Positions 11,137 to 22,265 of a DNA stretch of 64,000 bases are shown here, in pieces. Position 1 is the first letter of the stretch; each line of letters opens with the position of its first letter. The DNA lies in NCBI RefSeq assembly GCF_030253575.1, contig NC_080557.1, forward strand, positions 30,055,501 through 30,119,500. Reading direction: 5' to 3'. Under the pieces are notes generated by a model. That model made no database searches and was not told the origin of the DNA. It saw nothing but the letters and a program-made list of their open reading frames with translations. This DNA comes from Rhododendron vialii. Lineage: Eukaryota; Streptophyta; Magnoliopsida; Ericales; Ericaceae. The translations under genes and the position numbers were made by a program.

Positions 11137-12618
11137 TAGAGAGAGAGAAATTCGGCTAGAGAGAGAGAGAGAGGGGAGTCTTGGCCTATAAATAGAAGTC
11201 ATTCCAAGCTTCAAACTCGCATCTTCAAGCCTTGCTCTTCCTTCTCTCTAGAAATTCCAAGTGTTCTTAGTTCTAAAGTTCTTGTTTTCTTGTGTTTCTT
11301 GAGAGTTCTTGAGAGAAACCACCAAACCACTTCCAAAACCACCACTAGATCTCTAAAAGTAGCTTAGATTAGTTAGCAAGTTGTTTCTAGGAAGAGAAAA
11401 GTTCATCTCTCTTCCTTTCGAAGCAATCCGGAGCCGTTACGCCGCCGAATCACAAAACCGACAACCAAATTCTCCATAGCCGACCACCGCCAAGAAGTAA
11501 GGTAGGAATCCTAGTCCACCAACTCTATGCAATGTATAAGATCGTATGTTGGAAAATAGAACGTCATTAAAAAGAAAACTTTGATCATTCTTTCGAAAGT
11601 AGATAAGGTTATCTTTTGATGTCAAATGAAGATTTGTAAACTTATTTTGCTATTGGATGTATAAGCATGCTAAAATAATCTAAAATTGGATGATCTTGTT
11701 AGAATAGTTGTGAATTTTTTATGAATGCTTGTTTATGTGGAAAGTTCTACCGCGGAAGTTTATGCATGAAAACGAGACACCTAAACCAAGAAAGTTAGAG
11801 ACATGACGCTTAGAGTAAGGTTAATGAGGAAGAAAATGTGTTTTCCGAGGAAGGAAATATTTTGAAACTACATAATGACCGGTTTGGTGGCATTATGTGA
11901 GTTGTGCATGTGTGTGTGTGTGCACCAATGGAAAACCGGTGCGGCGGAACCATTGTGAAGATACTCGGGAGATCGGCGCGGTGGAACCGAGGTTGGGTGT
12001 GTGGCTTGGTTATCCGTGGAGAGGAGCCAATGCAATCGTGTGCCAATGGGAACCCGGTGCGGCGGAACCATTGTGAGGATACTCGGAAACCCGAAACGGC
12101 GGAACCGAGGTTGGGTGAGTTAGAAAGGTGTTTTGGAAAAGAAAAGTGGAAATAACGACACGGTCTACGACGAGTCAGAAAAGTCAACACTATCGTTAGT
12201 TTGAATAAGGAATGTGGATTTGATTAACTGCTTGTCAATATGATTGATTTATGTAGAATCGTTGTTATTATGATCTCTTGTTCATAAGTTAAGGGTTAGT
12301 AAGTAGGATTATACTATTGAGCCCTATAGCTCATGGTGTTACCTTTTGGTGACCCTGACATATTATATGGGTGGCGACGCCGGTATAATATGTCAGATCT
12401 GATAGATGAACACGGCGAACTCTTCACTTTGGAGGCGTTCGGAGCCGAAGATCTCGCTAGGATGGAGGAACAAGCGGAGCAGTAGTTAGGAACCCTAACT
12501 TCCTATTTTTGTGCTTAAAATACTCTTACGAGAGTTATGTTGTAATAATGAGCAGTGACTCTCTTTAAGTTTTGTAATAAATTATCCCTTTAACGTATCC
12601 AAAATTCGGGGCATTACA
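10424..12618 (+). repeat. 3' LTR of gypsy-1
   Basis: 2,195 bp, TGTAACAACT to GGCATTACA, collinear with 2031-4203. The main length difference is an AT microsatellite of about 32 bp at 11102-11135, present here and absent in the other LTR. A TATAAATA box is at 11187-11194. A few scattered substitutions separate the two LTRs, mostly transitions. Confidence 0.95.
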
Positions 12619-12683
12619 GCTAGATTGATGAAGTTCAACAATTCCACATGGTTCATGATCAAAAGATCCTTCATACAAGCAAA

Positions 12684-13293
12684 CAGTGCCGGCTCTGGGC
12701 TAAGGCCCAAGAGGCCTGAGCCTTAAGCCCCCAAAAAAGCCCAAAAACTAGGGGCCCCATTTGTTTTAAGTACCTAAGTATATATGTTTGTTATAGGGCC
12801 TATTTTTAAACCCAAGGCCCAATGTTCTCCTCGCCCACTGGCTATTGCGAACAGGGCCCAGTTAAAAAGAACACAGAACCAAGGAATAAACAAAAACAAA
12901 AAAAAACTGGAATAAAAGGAATCACGAGATTGTTGATCTCTGGGGCCCTTGAAATTTATTCAGTGTGGACCGTGTAGTGAGTGCACTGTGCATCATTACT
13001 ATCATCTTTTCCCCTTTTGCACAAACACTATCCCATTGCGAACAAACGCAAGAAAGGAAGAACGGACCGGCTAGAGAAAAAAAAATATCTAGAAGAAGAG
13101 TGATGTTTAAGTAACAATAATGATGCTTCTGAAATATTGTGATTTATTGTATTTTTTGTGGGATTTTTCGCGTTGAATACATGTATTTAGTTTTTAAAAA
13201 TTCATTTATCGACTCTTTTTTTTTTGTATACATCTATTAAAGGCCTATTTTTTAAGATCGTCTTAGGCCCACAAAATCTCAGAGCCGGCCCTG
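12684..13293. mobile_element. Non-autonomous hAT element (MITE), 610 bp
   Basis: The terminal inverted repeats are CAGTGCCGGCTCTG (left) and CAGAGCCGGCCCTG (right), 13 of 14 matching after reverse complement. The flanks are a perfect 8-bp direct duplication, CAAGCAAA (12676-12683 and 13294-13301). An 8-bp duplication with CAG...CTG ends is the hAT signature. There is no coding capacity. It inserted between the 3' end of the receptor kinase gene and gypsy-1. Confidence 0.92.
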
Positions 13294-13301
13294 CAAGCAA
13301 A

Positions 13302-13624
13302 CATACAAAACCACCATATACAAGCTAACATACAAAACCACCCATCGAAAAATGTTCATAAGTGCAAAGGAAAAGGAAAAGAAACGAACACGGCGTTTTC
13401 GGATCATGGAAATGTTCACATTCCAACCATACCATATCTGCCCAATGATTCACATTGCAAGAATTTCAAGTGCTGATTCACATTGCAAGGATTTCAGTGC
13501 AAAAGAGTAGCAAAACAATTGCAGTAATCTATTGAAATTGAGCAAACAAAAAGTTGTATGCAATGTGCTTTAGTCGATTACCTGACCAAACTTGTTAGCT
13601 AAATGTTAATTGGAAAGACAGAAT
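13302..13624. other. 3' flank of receptor kinase gene
   Basis: 323 bp between the hAT duplication and the kinase stop codon. It has short repeats of AACATACAAAACCACC and TTCACATTGCAAG but no ORF or other element. It probably includes the kinase 3' UTR (minus strand); no clear AATAAA signal was identified. Confidence 0.4.
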
Positions 13625-16600
13625 TTACTCTGCAGAAGAATGATTGTGAGAATCCACCGAATTTCCTCTGTCCAATTCCCCAGTACCAGAATCAGCCCCA
13701 ACCCCATGAAACGACTCACCGGAAACCAGCGCTTGAAGCAGCTTAGGAGGTGGTGGGACACCGACTTCCACCACGCCTTCCAACATTTTCATCACCATTC
13801 CCATTGTAGGCCTTATCCCCTCCTCATCTTGTATGCACCAAACTGCCACCAATCCTACCCGCTCCGCCTCCACCACATCATACCCGCCTGCAACAAGCCT
13901 TTCATCCACCACCGCCGCCACATCTCCCTCAATTATCCTCTTAGCCGCCCAAGGTGGAAAAAACCACTTCTCCCCCTCTCCACCGCCACCTCCTCCACCA
14001 CCCGACAGCGGCCTCACCACATTACGCCGCCCACCTATCAATTCTAACAAGGTCATTCCATAGCTATACACATCTGCTTTTGCAGTGATCGCCACACCAG
14101 AGATCCACTCGGGCGCGACATAACCCCACGTGCCCCTCATTGTAGCCAAAACCCCACTAATATCTCTTCCAACAAGCTTCGCTAGTCCGAAATCTGATAC
14201 TTTAGGTGAAAAATCTTCACTTAGTAGAATATTCTCAGGCTTAATATCACAATGTATGATACAATCCCTACACCCCTCATGTAAATATGCAATGGCTCTT
14301 GCTGTCCCAACTGCAATCCTAAACCTAACATCCCAACACAAATTCTGCCCATTCCTCTTCAAGTACATACTTAAAGGACCGTTTGGCATGTAATCATAAA
14401 CCAAGAGCCTATGGGAATTTTCTGAACAAAACCCTCTTAGCCTTACCAAATTCACATGCTGGATATTCCCAATTGTGCACACCTCTGCCCGGAATTCTCT
14501 CTCCGCCCCGCCCGGCCTTTCGAGTCTCTTGACCGCCACAGATGAAGAACTACCCGGTAATTTGCCCAGGAAAACCGCACCAAATCCGCCATGCCCTAGT
14601 TTCTCTGAAAACCCCCTAGTGGCGGCATGAAGCTCTTTGTAGGAAAATACCTTCAAATTTGTGACCGGAAAAACTGCATCCCCTTCTTCCTTTTCTCTTT
14701 TCACTCTCTTAGTCCTTACCCGTCTTAAAAACAACAATGCTGCAACTACCATAACAGCAGAAATCACTACTACAATCCCACCAATCTTTCCGATCAGAAT
14801 CATTGTTCTTTTCTTTTTCTTCTTTGTTACACCTTCTTTTGGAACCCTAATGTACAATATATCGTCAATGGTGGAATCAGATGTCAAGTTTTTCAGATTC
14901 AAGAGAGACCCAAATAGGGCTTTACACAAATTAGTCCTTGAATTGTGAATCAAACCAACACAAGAACAGTTACTTAAACATGTGCTATCACACTCACTCC
15001 TACCCCCTAAAAACGACTTGCTAACAGCTCCGTCAAAGCTCACCGCCCCAACCTCCTGAAACCCATCATCGCTGCTGCATTTGGCAGCATCTTGGGGGCA
15101 ACAACCGCTGGAGAAGTCACCGGAGTCCCATGCACCGCTATCAACCGGCTGAAAATTAGCAATGCAATTACAAGGAGTCAACAATCTAGCATTACAAAAG
15201 CCAAAATTTCCACAGTGCCCATACACCGTACAAAGATTCTCCGGCTGAGACCAGAACTTGTTCCAATTCTTTGCCTGCGGCGACCACGTGTACTGCCGGA
15301 GTTGGCCAGAGGTGTCCAGATGGAACCGGGTTAGCGGAGGCCGGACGCCGCTCTCCAGCGAAGTTTCCGTGTACCCAAACGACGCCGTGGGTTTGAACGG
15401 ATTGGTGAAGTGGAATCTGTTCATAAGAAACTGTGTGAATACAAATATAACAAAATTCCAACTATTTCTTTCAATTTAATCTTCTAATAAATGGGTTGCT
15501 GATTAGTAATCTACCAGATCAGTCCATCCGTTGAACCAAAATGGCATTGTCAAAGCATTTTAATTTCATTTTACGGAAAAATAACAGAATTGCTACTTCA
15601 GCATAACCACCTCCCCCTGCAACCATCTTTCCCACACTATGAAGGTGGTGTGGCAAATTTGAAAATTGTCAAATGTGGTACCAAGAATGACATGGTCAAA
15701 ATTTATCTTTGCATTTGGCCCAAAAACTAAAGAGAAAATTTTCACTTTTAATGCGAAATCTTAAATTTTGGCATGGTATTTGGCACGTGTGGAATCAGAT
15801 CTTTTATACCATTATATCTTCTGATTCTGGAACTATGTCACATAATGCATGTGCATAAATATGAGTGGGAGCGCGAGCCTAAACGCGAATTTGTTAGTCG
15901 AAACATCTCATGCTACTAAAATTTGCGAAATTCAAAATTGAGAACAGAAGCGTAAAACGAGAATTGAGAGCACGAGGTTCTGGAGAGAATTCGTCAACCT
16001 GTAGTACAATGCTTAGTTAAAATTTACGAGTAGTTGAAAGGAAATGATAATGCCAAAATTGCTTGCTTTTGTTTGTGTCAAAACTCTAGTGTATAAAAGC
16101 CTCATGCCTTAAACATGGTACAAAGGTTCTATGCACAACAGTTTTAGCACAAACAAAAACAGTTTGGCAGAAAATCCAATACCTATAAATGTAGGGTATG
16201 GTCATTTCCGGGACACCGGCAAACGCACTCCCCGTCCACTTCCCAGTCGACCAATACGACTCCGTTCCATCAAACACGAGCTCCACCTCACCGTACTCCG
16301 GCGGCTTCAACCTCAGAGAATACTTTCCCACCCCCGGATCACCAAACCCCCTCCAACTCGTCAGAAACCTATCCCCTGTCAAATTCATCCCCGGCAGCCA
16401 CGTGTCCGCCGGAAAATCAAAGCTCCGCCACACGACCCCTCCGTCGCCGCCAACCAACACCAGATTCCCTTCCTCCAACAGCCTCGCCTCCACTGCCTCC
16501 ATAGCCGCCGCATTCCCCGTCGTCCACACGACTTCCCCACCACCAAGCTCCACCGCCAGCTCGCCATCGGCCGTAATCACCGCCGCCGCAGAAGATAAGT

Positions 16601-17135
16601 TCCTCGCCGGAGCTCCCCTGTTTGCGACCCAAACGTAGGTCGGCGTAGGAATTGAAGCGTACCTGTTAAGAAAAGTGAATCGACAAGAAGCTAGTTTTAA
16701 TTAATGTATCCTTATCCTTAATTGGATCTAAACGTAACCCTAGCATGCATTTATAAAAGCTACAAGTGACTAATAAACCTAAACCAATCAAGAAACATGC
16801 ATAATAAAAAAAAACCAAGACTAAATATGAAGCATAATAAAACCTAGATTACATGATAGCAAGTAAATATTATGCTAACAGTACCAAATGCCCAGGTACC
16901 ATCTGGGTTCATCATCGCCATGAGGATTGAAAAAACCCAGCTCGAACGTTCTGTTCTCGCTAAGAATCGTCTCGTTTCCTTTTATAATCACGAACCCAGC
17001 ACTGGATTTTGTTTTTTCGAGTCCGTTGCTGGGGTTTGAGCTTTTGTTACTCAGATTTAAGGTTGAGTCGAGCTGGGTCGTGGTTGAAATGAGTAGTAGC
17101 AAAAGGAAAACGAAGATGGTAATGGAGGGTGACAT
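13625..17135 (-). CDS. SD2-2: G-type lectin S-receptor-like Ser/Thr kinase, SD2-2-like
   Basis: Plasma-membrane receptor kinase. Three exons fit consensus splice sites and give 840 residues: 16885-17135, 16183-16662 and 13625-15416. The first intron opens GTACTG and ends AACAG, the second opens GTATTG and ends AACAG, and the frame closes exactly. A hydrophobic signal peptide covers residues 1-21. A bulb-type lectin domain (ELGFF, WYLGIWY, VWVANR), an S-locus glycoprotein/EGF-like region ([13 protein letters not shown], about 306-319), a Cys-rich PAN domain (about 357-436) and a transmembrane segment (about 449-474) follow. The kinase spans about 503-790: [12 protein letters not shown], invariant Lys in VAVKRLE (540), [12 protein letters not shown] and VAPEW. 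The residue before the catalytic Asp is Cys, so it is a non-RD kinase, a class often linked to innate immune signalling. A Gly8 run interrupts the C-lobe near WFFPPWAAK. The kinase text is very close to Arabidopsis SD2-2 as I know it. No lesion was seen. Confidence 0.95.
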
Positions 17136-17269
17136 TTTGATGGGAATATCAGTGGAAAGCAGAGCATTATTGTTGGCGAGCGGACATGGGAGCTGTGGGA
17201 ATTTGTTAGAGATTCAGAATCTCTCTCTCATATGATTGAGGGGTTTTGAGAGAGAGAGGGAGAGAGTAA
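17136..17269 (-). promoter_or_regulatory. Remaining proximal promoter/5' UTR of the SD2-2-like gene
   Basis: Only 131-134 bp of original upstream DNA remain between the ATG and the Harbinger-type MITE. It is rich in GA/CT runs (about 17219-17266) and shows no clear TATA box. Beyond it come the MITE and the giant MULE, so distal promoter elements have been pushed more than 33 kb away, to 51729 onward. Confidence 0.5.
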
Positions 17270-18314
17270 GGGGGCGTTTGGATGGTGGCTTTTCTTATTT
17301 TTCACTTCTGATTTTTGGCTTTTGGCTGTTTGGCTGGCAGAGGGAAAATAGGTTTTCCGGAAAATGGGTTTTCCATTTTCATGTTTCTAAGACAAAAGCC
17401 AGAAAGAGCTCAGAGGAGCTTTTCTCATTTTCATTCTCATTTTTTCATTTTGTTCTCTTGCCATGCCAAAAGACATCTCTTCCCTCTCCTTTTTGAGATA
17501 ATTCCACAAAGCCCTGGTTTTGTCCCCTCTACTGATTTCCTTCACATTCTCACAGTTCTCACATACCAGGAGAATACGAGAAGAGAGAGGCCGGAGCAGA
17601 CGACTGGACCTTCGACCAAAGTGGGGAAATCGTTCACCTCTTTCACACTTCTGCATCTCCCACCACAAGAACGGGAAGAATTTCTTCTGGGTTAGAATTA
17701 TGGTTTCCATTTCGATCTGACCATGGAAGAACCCAGAACATAAAATAGACTCTGTATCTTCCATTCCAACATACAAATTTTGACAAAAATTAAACCCATC
17801 AAACATGACAAATTGTATTGTTTCGCTTGTTTTTTTCCGTTTCCAAAAATCAAACCCACTACACATCCATCTACTCCACTAAAAACTCTAAAAAACCCAC
17901 CAGATTCAATTTCGAAACCCTATCCCAGATTCGCCCCGATGATTTTGATTTTGTATGAGGGGGAGGGGTGTCTGGGCTGTTGATTGTTTAGGAGGAAAAT
18001 GGGCTTTTGATTTGCAAAAATGGAGGTTGGGTATGGGAGGAGGAGAGAGAGAAATGGGTTTGGAATTGGTTCGTGCGTGGGTGAAAGAGATAAATTTTGG
18101 TTTGTCTCAAAACAAGGGCAATATAGTAAAAATACAACTCATAATTCATTTTTATCACATATTTTTCAAACACTACTCTTGCGGTAAAATACATTCTACA
18201 CATTTCATCCAAACACTCTATCAAATTTAAAATACATTCTGATCAAAATTAAAAAAACCAAAAAGTTAAAAAGTTAAAAATGAAAAGTCAAAAAGTAAGT
18301 TCCCAAACACCCCC
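17270..18314. mobile_element. Harbinger/Tourist-type non-autonomous element, 1,045 bp
   Basis: The termini are GGGGGCGTTTGGATGG (left) and the inverse of GGGGGTGTTTGGGAAC (right), flanked by TAA on both sides (17267-17269 and 18315-18317). A TAA duplication with G-rich GTTTGG ends is typical of PIF/Harbinger MITEs. The right arm inside the TIR is a series of AAAAAGTTAAAAAG-type blocks. ORFs inside (17315-17866, both strands) look like chance. It lies immediately upstream of the SD2-2-like gene. Confidence 0.85.
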
Positions 18315-18332
18315 TAAGTGGAGATTTGGATA

Positions 18333-18498
18333 GGGAAAATTACCCACAGGCGATGTGGACCGGAAAATATCACCAATCCATGGTCCCAACTCTCAAAATC
18401 ACCACCCTCATGACATGAGGGGAAATATTTACCAAAACATGGTAGGCCTGGTTGAATTGACAATTATACCCTCCCATATATTATCTGTAAAATGCCCT
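18333..18498 (+). repeat. Left TIR of the giant MULE
   Basis: The 166 bp from GGGAAAATTACCC align inversely with the right TIR. Near-identity covers the outer 43 bp (4 mismatches). A weaker, gapped match continues through CATGGTCC, TACCAAAACATGG and on to AATGCCCT. It probably doubles as a promoter for the rightward genes. Confidence 0.9.
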
Positions 18499-18584
18499 AA
18501 TATTCATTCCCTTCCAAATCCATCGCTTTCTGATTTCAAGCCTCTCATCCGCTCAGTAGCTCTCGACCCTCTCTCTCCAAGTAG

Positions 18585-18633
<49 letters not shown>

Positions 18634-18658
18634 AGCTCTCTGTCTCTCTCTCTGGTAG

Positions 18659-18691
<33 letters not shown>

Positions 18692-20023
18692 GTAGGTGTG
18701 CTGTGTGTGCTGTGTGTGCTGTGTGTTCTGTGAAAATCGAAGAAAACCTCACTCTAAACCCCCCCTTTCTTTCTCACACACACAGAGTCGTAGTATTCAG
18801 ACATTGAGACAAATTTTTGGTTGTTTTATGCAGATTTTGGCCCACATTGTTGTGTGAACCCTGATTGAAGGTTTGACATAAGCTACTTTGGTCGAGTTGG
18901 TGAGTTTGCTGTATTATGTCCATATTTAGGTCACTGTGTATGATTTTGTTATTTTGTACTATCTCTTTAGTTCATGTTGTTGTTTGGCATGTGGGTTTGT
19001 TTACAAATATCGTGTTAACCACCTAATCTGAACAGAGTTTATGGTTTGGAATGTACTTTTATGATTCCCAACCTAAACTACCATGAAAACATTTAGAAAT
19101 TGGCGTGCAATTGGAAAAATTAGGATGGACATTGGAGCAAATAGGGATGAAATTGAGTATAGAGTCTGGAAATATATAATTCCCCTCCCCTTCGTTTGAA
19201 TCTCTTGAACATGCATTTTCACAAATACATTGTAGGCAAAAGCATGCCTTCTCAGCCAGGTATGAACCGTGAGCAAAAGCAGAGAGGGAAGAGAGCCAAA
19301 AGGGGCATATATCAGTTGCAAATGAGTTGCGGTGAGGGCCGATGAACTGGTGGTGGTGATAGAGGAGGATGGACTGACAAATTGGTGGTCGGAGATCCCA
19401 AGAGCACTTCCCCTCTTCCCTCACAATGCCTCTTGCTAAGCTGCATTGAAAAAAAAATTAACCAAACCTTATTTCCTCTTTTGCTAACCTGCATTCAAAT
19501 CATCACTAAATCTTTTTTTGGTAAGTTGCATCCAAACACAAAACTCGTATCCAACCCTCCAAACCGAAAAAAACTAGACTTTTGAATAGGGGGGAACAGT
19601 GGTGTTATGTCACTATACATTGAGTGATATCGGAACGGAGAGTACACTGTTTGTGAGAGAGAGAGAGGTTGTTCGGAGGAGTTGGGGGCCAAATTTGGGG
19701 CCTTGGATTTAATGTTAGTTTTGTAATTAAGTTTAAAACTATGGGCACTTTAATGAAAAGAGGACAAAGCTTCTCAAACCTTGGATCAAATGATTCTCAG
19801 CCATTATAAAAAAAATGTGTTTGTATCGGTCCACACCCTCATGTTTTATTAGGTAGATATTTATTTTTTACTGATACTCTACTGAAGGAAGAAGCCATGT
19901 TTATTAACTTTACTTGCATAGTTTAACTTAATTAATAATATTGAAGATGAATTGGAATATTGTTGGAACTCCAATAATTAGATTATTCTCACGCCTAGTC
20001 ATTTTTTTAATGGTAGGGGAGTC
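18499..20023. other. MULE left sub-terminal region and probable 5' UTR/intron of the first GRF gene
   Basis: It starts with CT microsatellites (18590-18692, with a TGCTGTGTG triplet repeat just after) followed by about 150 bp ending TCGAGTTG/GTGAGT at about 18899, a good donor site. An acceptor-like TTTTTAATGGTAG lies just before the GRF start codon. I infer a 5' untranslated exon and a roughly 1.1-kb intron. ORFs on either strand here are not convincing. Confidence 0.4.
18590..18692 (+). repeat. CT microsatellite
   Basis: (CT)n in three blocks separated by GGTAGCTCTC-type spacers. The long (RE)n protein on the minus strand (18504-18752) is an artefact of it. Confidence 0.9.
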
Positions 20024-20557
20024 ATGGCGTGTAGTTCAAATAGTGGTACTCCAAGTCCTTTGAGGATACGACTTTGCGACCACGGCAAGGAAGCGGTAGT
20101 GCACACCTCCTGGACCGATAAAAATTCGGGTAGGAGGTTCTTTTGCTGCCCTTTCTGGGTTCCTGGTGCACCAAAGAGGAATGGTCCACATTGCAACTAC
20201 TTCGAATGGTTGGATGGTGAGATAGGTGAGCAAGAGAAAGTGGCTCGCCGATCTGAAAGCAACACAAGATCACTCCATAAGTGTATTGAGGAATATGAGA
20301 GAATGATGGGGGAATATGAGAGCAAGATGGTGGAAAGAGAATTTAAGTGTAAGGAACAAGAGGACAAATGCAAGGAGTATGAGAGAAAGATGAAAGAAAT
20401 CGAGAAAAAGATTAATGATTTGGAGGTGAAGGTGTGGAAAAGCACCGAAATGATGTGGGGGGCATGGGTTGCATGTTCCATTTTGGTTGTCATCATTTTT
20501 GCTATCATCTCAACTGGACGTGGGTTTGAGAAAAAGTATTTGGGAAGGCCTCGTTGA
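20024..20557 (+). CDS. GRF-type zinc-finger, coiled-coil, membrane protein
   Basis: An intact 177-residue ORF. The N-terminal zinc finger of the GRF type is seen as CDHG (C18, H20), then GRRFFCC (41-42) and HCNYFEW (57). The second ligand of the usual C-x-C is His here, so metal binding may be altered. A long charged coiled coil follows (about 70-140, many Glu/Lys heptads), then one transmembrane segment (about 145-163) and a basic tail. GRF fingers can bind nucleic acid, and this finger/coil/membrane layout matches the plant family usually listed as At4g04775-like, whose role is unknown. It is 1.7 kb inside the left MULE TIR and transcribed inward, so it is probably part of the element. A second member is at 28544-29139. 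Confidence 0.85.
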   Translation: MACSSNSGTPSPLRIRLCDHGKEAVVHTSWTDKNSGRRFFCCPFWVPGAPKRNGPHCNYFEWLDGEIGEQEKVARRSESNTRSLHKCIEEYERMMGEYESKMVEREFKCKEQEDKCKEYERKMKEIEKKINDLEVKVWKSTEMMWGAWVACSILVVIIFAIISTGRGFEKKYLGRPR

Positions 20558-20715
20558 ATGAAGGGTCGTATGCTTTGGTTTTTGAAGTTTAGAAAGCGGG
20601 ACTACTAGGTGGTTCCTTTTTGTAAGAAGAACATGTTATGAAAACTGACTGTGGAGACAGTTAAGATGGTTCTTATATGTAATATGTGAATAAAATATTA
20701 AGTATTGAATTTATG

Positions 20716-20756
<41 letters not shown>

Positions 20757-21531
20757 TCTATTGGCATTTATATTTGTCCTCTCCTTTTCATTAGAATCGT
20801 TTGCACTTTGCATTCAATATATTACTTAGATAAAACCTTATATCTTGAACCATCCAAGTAATGGTACAAGTCATAATATTGGTCAACTAGAGCTCACAAA
20901 TGGTAACTTTTACACCAGTGTAGTTTAGCTGAGGACCAGCTAGTGAAATGAAAGAACTTTATTTAGTTCGATCATGCAAGAAGCCTGGTCTCAATAGTAT
21001 CAGAATGTTAGTTAATTACCAAATCGAACCAAGCATTACGTCCCAACCCTTTGGGGTCTGCTAAATGTTGGTTAATGTAGTGAGAAAGTATCTTATAAGT
21101 AGTGTTCTAACAAATTCAATATCTGTAGATAGGCGACCAGTGTTGTGGCTCTCATGTAACCAAACCAAAAAATGATTAGGTTTTTTTTGGTGTTGAAATC
21201 ATGAGGAAGTTGTACCATGAGCTCAACAAGAAAATTTTAATCGTATCGCGTAGGGGAAAAGCACACGATGTATACATGTTCAGTATGTTGTTGAGTTGGG
21301 TTGACTAATTGTGGTTGGCATACGTATTACTATGATTGAATCCTCCTGGTTCTCTGTCATTGACTATAGGCACTTGGATGCATTATGCCCTGTTCTATAA
21401 TCAGCTCAAATAACAAGAGACATTGTTTGGTTTATGGGAGGGAATGTTTGTGAACTGTAATATGTTAATCATAGGTTTTCAGTTTGGAAGCTACATAGCC
21501 TTAAATTTGCTTTGTTGGATCCGTATCTTAT
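20558..21531. other. Spacer inside MULE, AT microsatellite, no gene seen
   Basis: It contains a TA repeat (20719-20754) and a probable polyadenylation region for the GRF gene (AATAAAATATT near 20690). Otherwise it is AT-rich sequence without a supported ORF. The 3' part borders the captured transporter exon and may include its degenerate intron. Confidence 0.4.
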
Positions 21532-21822
21532 CTCATCAAAGGCGTCGAAAATATCAATGCTTGGTTAATGAATAGTGCAAACCATTGTCCTTCCTATAGC
21601 AACTATATTCGTCACTATGCCCATGACTATTGCCGATGCTTCAGCATGTAAACCTGATGTAGCCTCATCCATGAACATTATGGAAGGATTGAAAACAAGC
21701 TCCATAGCATTTGTTAATCTCTTGCGCTGGTCAGTTGAAAGACCACTTTGCCCTGGAATTCCAACAAAAGAACCTTTGATGCCATCAAGCTCAATTACTT
21801 CAACAACTTGTGCTACAAATTT
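21532..21822 (-). pseudogene. Captured exon of a PDR/ABCG transporter
   Basis: The minus strand encodes a piece of the first nucleotide-binding domain of a pleiotropic-drug-resistance ABC transporter: [30 protein letters not shown] (signature region), then Walker [12 protein letters not shown] and RTMVCTIH. A stop (CAA to TAA) follows the H-loop His, after which PSIDIFDAFDE continues. The fragment is bounded by an acceptor (TGCAG before AAATTTG) and, after GATGAG, by ATAAGA where a GTAAGA donor would stand. So it looks like one genomic exon with stubs of its introns rather than a processed copy. D-loop SGLD is SGLH and the conserved EPTSG is EATSG. No other transporter exon was found nearby. 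It probably was picked up by the MULE. Confidence 0.8.
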
Positions 21823-22083
21823 CTGCATTTTTTACATGTGGGGAAATAGACAGCCTCATTTTGTTATATTAACTGTAAACAGAATTTATTTGTCAGTGGT
21901 CTATGTAGTATTAAAGACTAGGAGTAATTAGTTGCTCACTTCTTACATGGTTTATGTCTGATGTTCATGTATGTGAACATCTATTACAACACAAGGCTAA
22001 TTTATTGGTTTCATTTGTTGTAATTCAACTGTGTCAAACCCTACCGGATTTGCTAGAGTTGACGTGCTCGTTATACAATAAAT

Positions 22084-22175
22084 ATGTGGTCCACACAGAC
22101 ATAGAGTGTAGTCTTTTAGCAATATGGACTTGGTCTTTGTCTTCAAAGAAACACCAACTAATACTGAATTTATGT
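22084..22175 (+). repeat. Lone diverged copy of the 132-bp MULE repeat
   Basis: GTGGTCC, TAGAGTGTAGTCTTTT, GCAATATGGACTTGGTCTT and CACCAACTAA follow the same order as the tandem units at 26363-27173, about 4.2 kb downstream. The pair brackets the transposase gene. Confidence 0.7.
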
Positions 22176-22265
22176 ATTAAGAACCCAATTTTTGTCAAAT
22201 TAACATTCCGTCCACAAATAACCTTGTATCATTTCATTGAGTATCAATTGTGTTGTAGTTATATA

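Larger units (their letters stand above)
2031..12618 (+). mobile_element. Complete Ty3/gypsy chromovirus (Tekay/Del-like), 10,588 bp
   Basis: A full-length LTR retrotransposon. Two near-identical LTRs (2031-4203 and 10424-12618) bound an internal region in the order gag, protease, reverse transcriptase, RNase H, integrase, with a remnant chromodomain. The flanks are GCCAG (2026-2030) and GCTAG (12619-12623), a 5-bp target duplication with one later change. An iMet-type primer binding site and a polypurine tract are present. The order of domains and the chromodomain tail place it among chromoviruses, most like Tekay/Del. It has an unusually long leader (4204-5977) holding two extra ORFs. Stops in gag and pol, a frameshift between protease and RT, and a catalytic integrase substitution make it non-autonomous. 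The LTRs differ by few substitutions, so the insertion is fairly young. Confidence 0.95.

Noticed and set aside
16131..16638. Plus-strand ORFs opposite the receptor kinase exon 2 (and 13610-14063)
   Set aside because: Antisense shadows of a well-supported spliced gene.
17315..17866. Overlapping ORFs of 126 and 159 codons
   Set aside because: Inside a Harbinger-type MITE, on opposite strands, with no domain similarity.
18504..18752. Minus-strand ORF of alternating Arg-Glu
   Set aside because: Direct translation of the CT microsatellite, with no other coding support.
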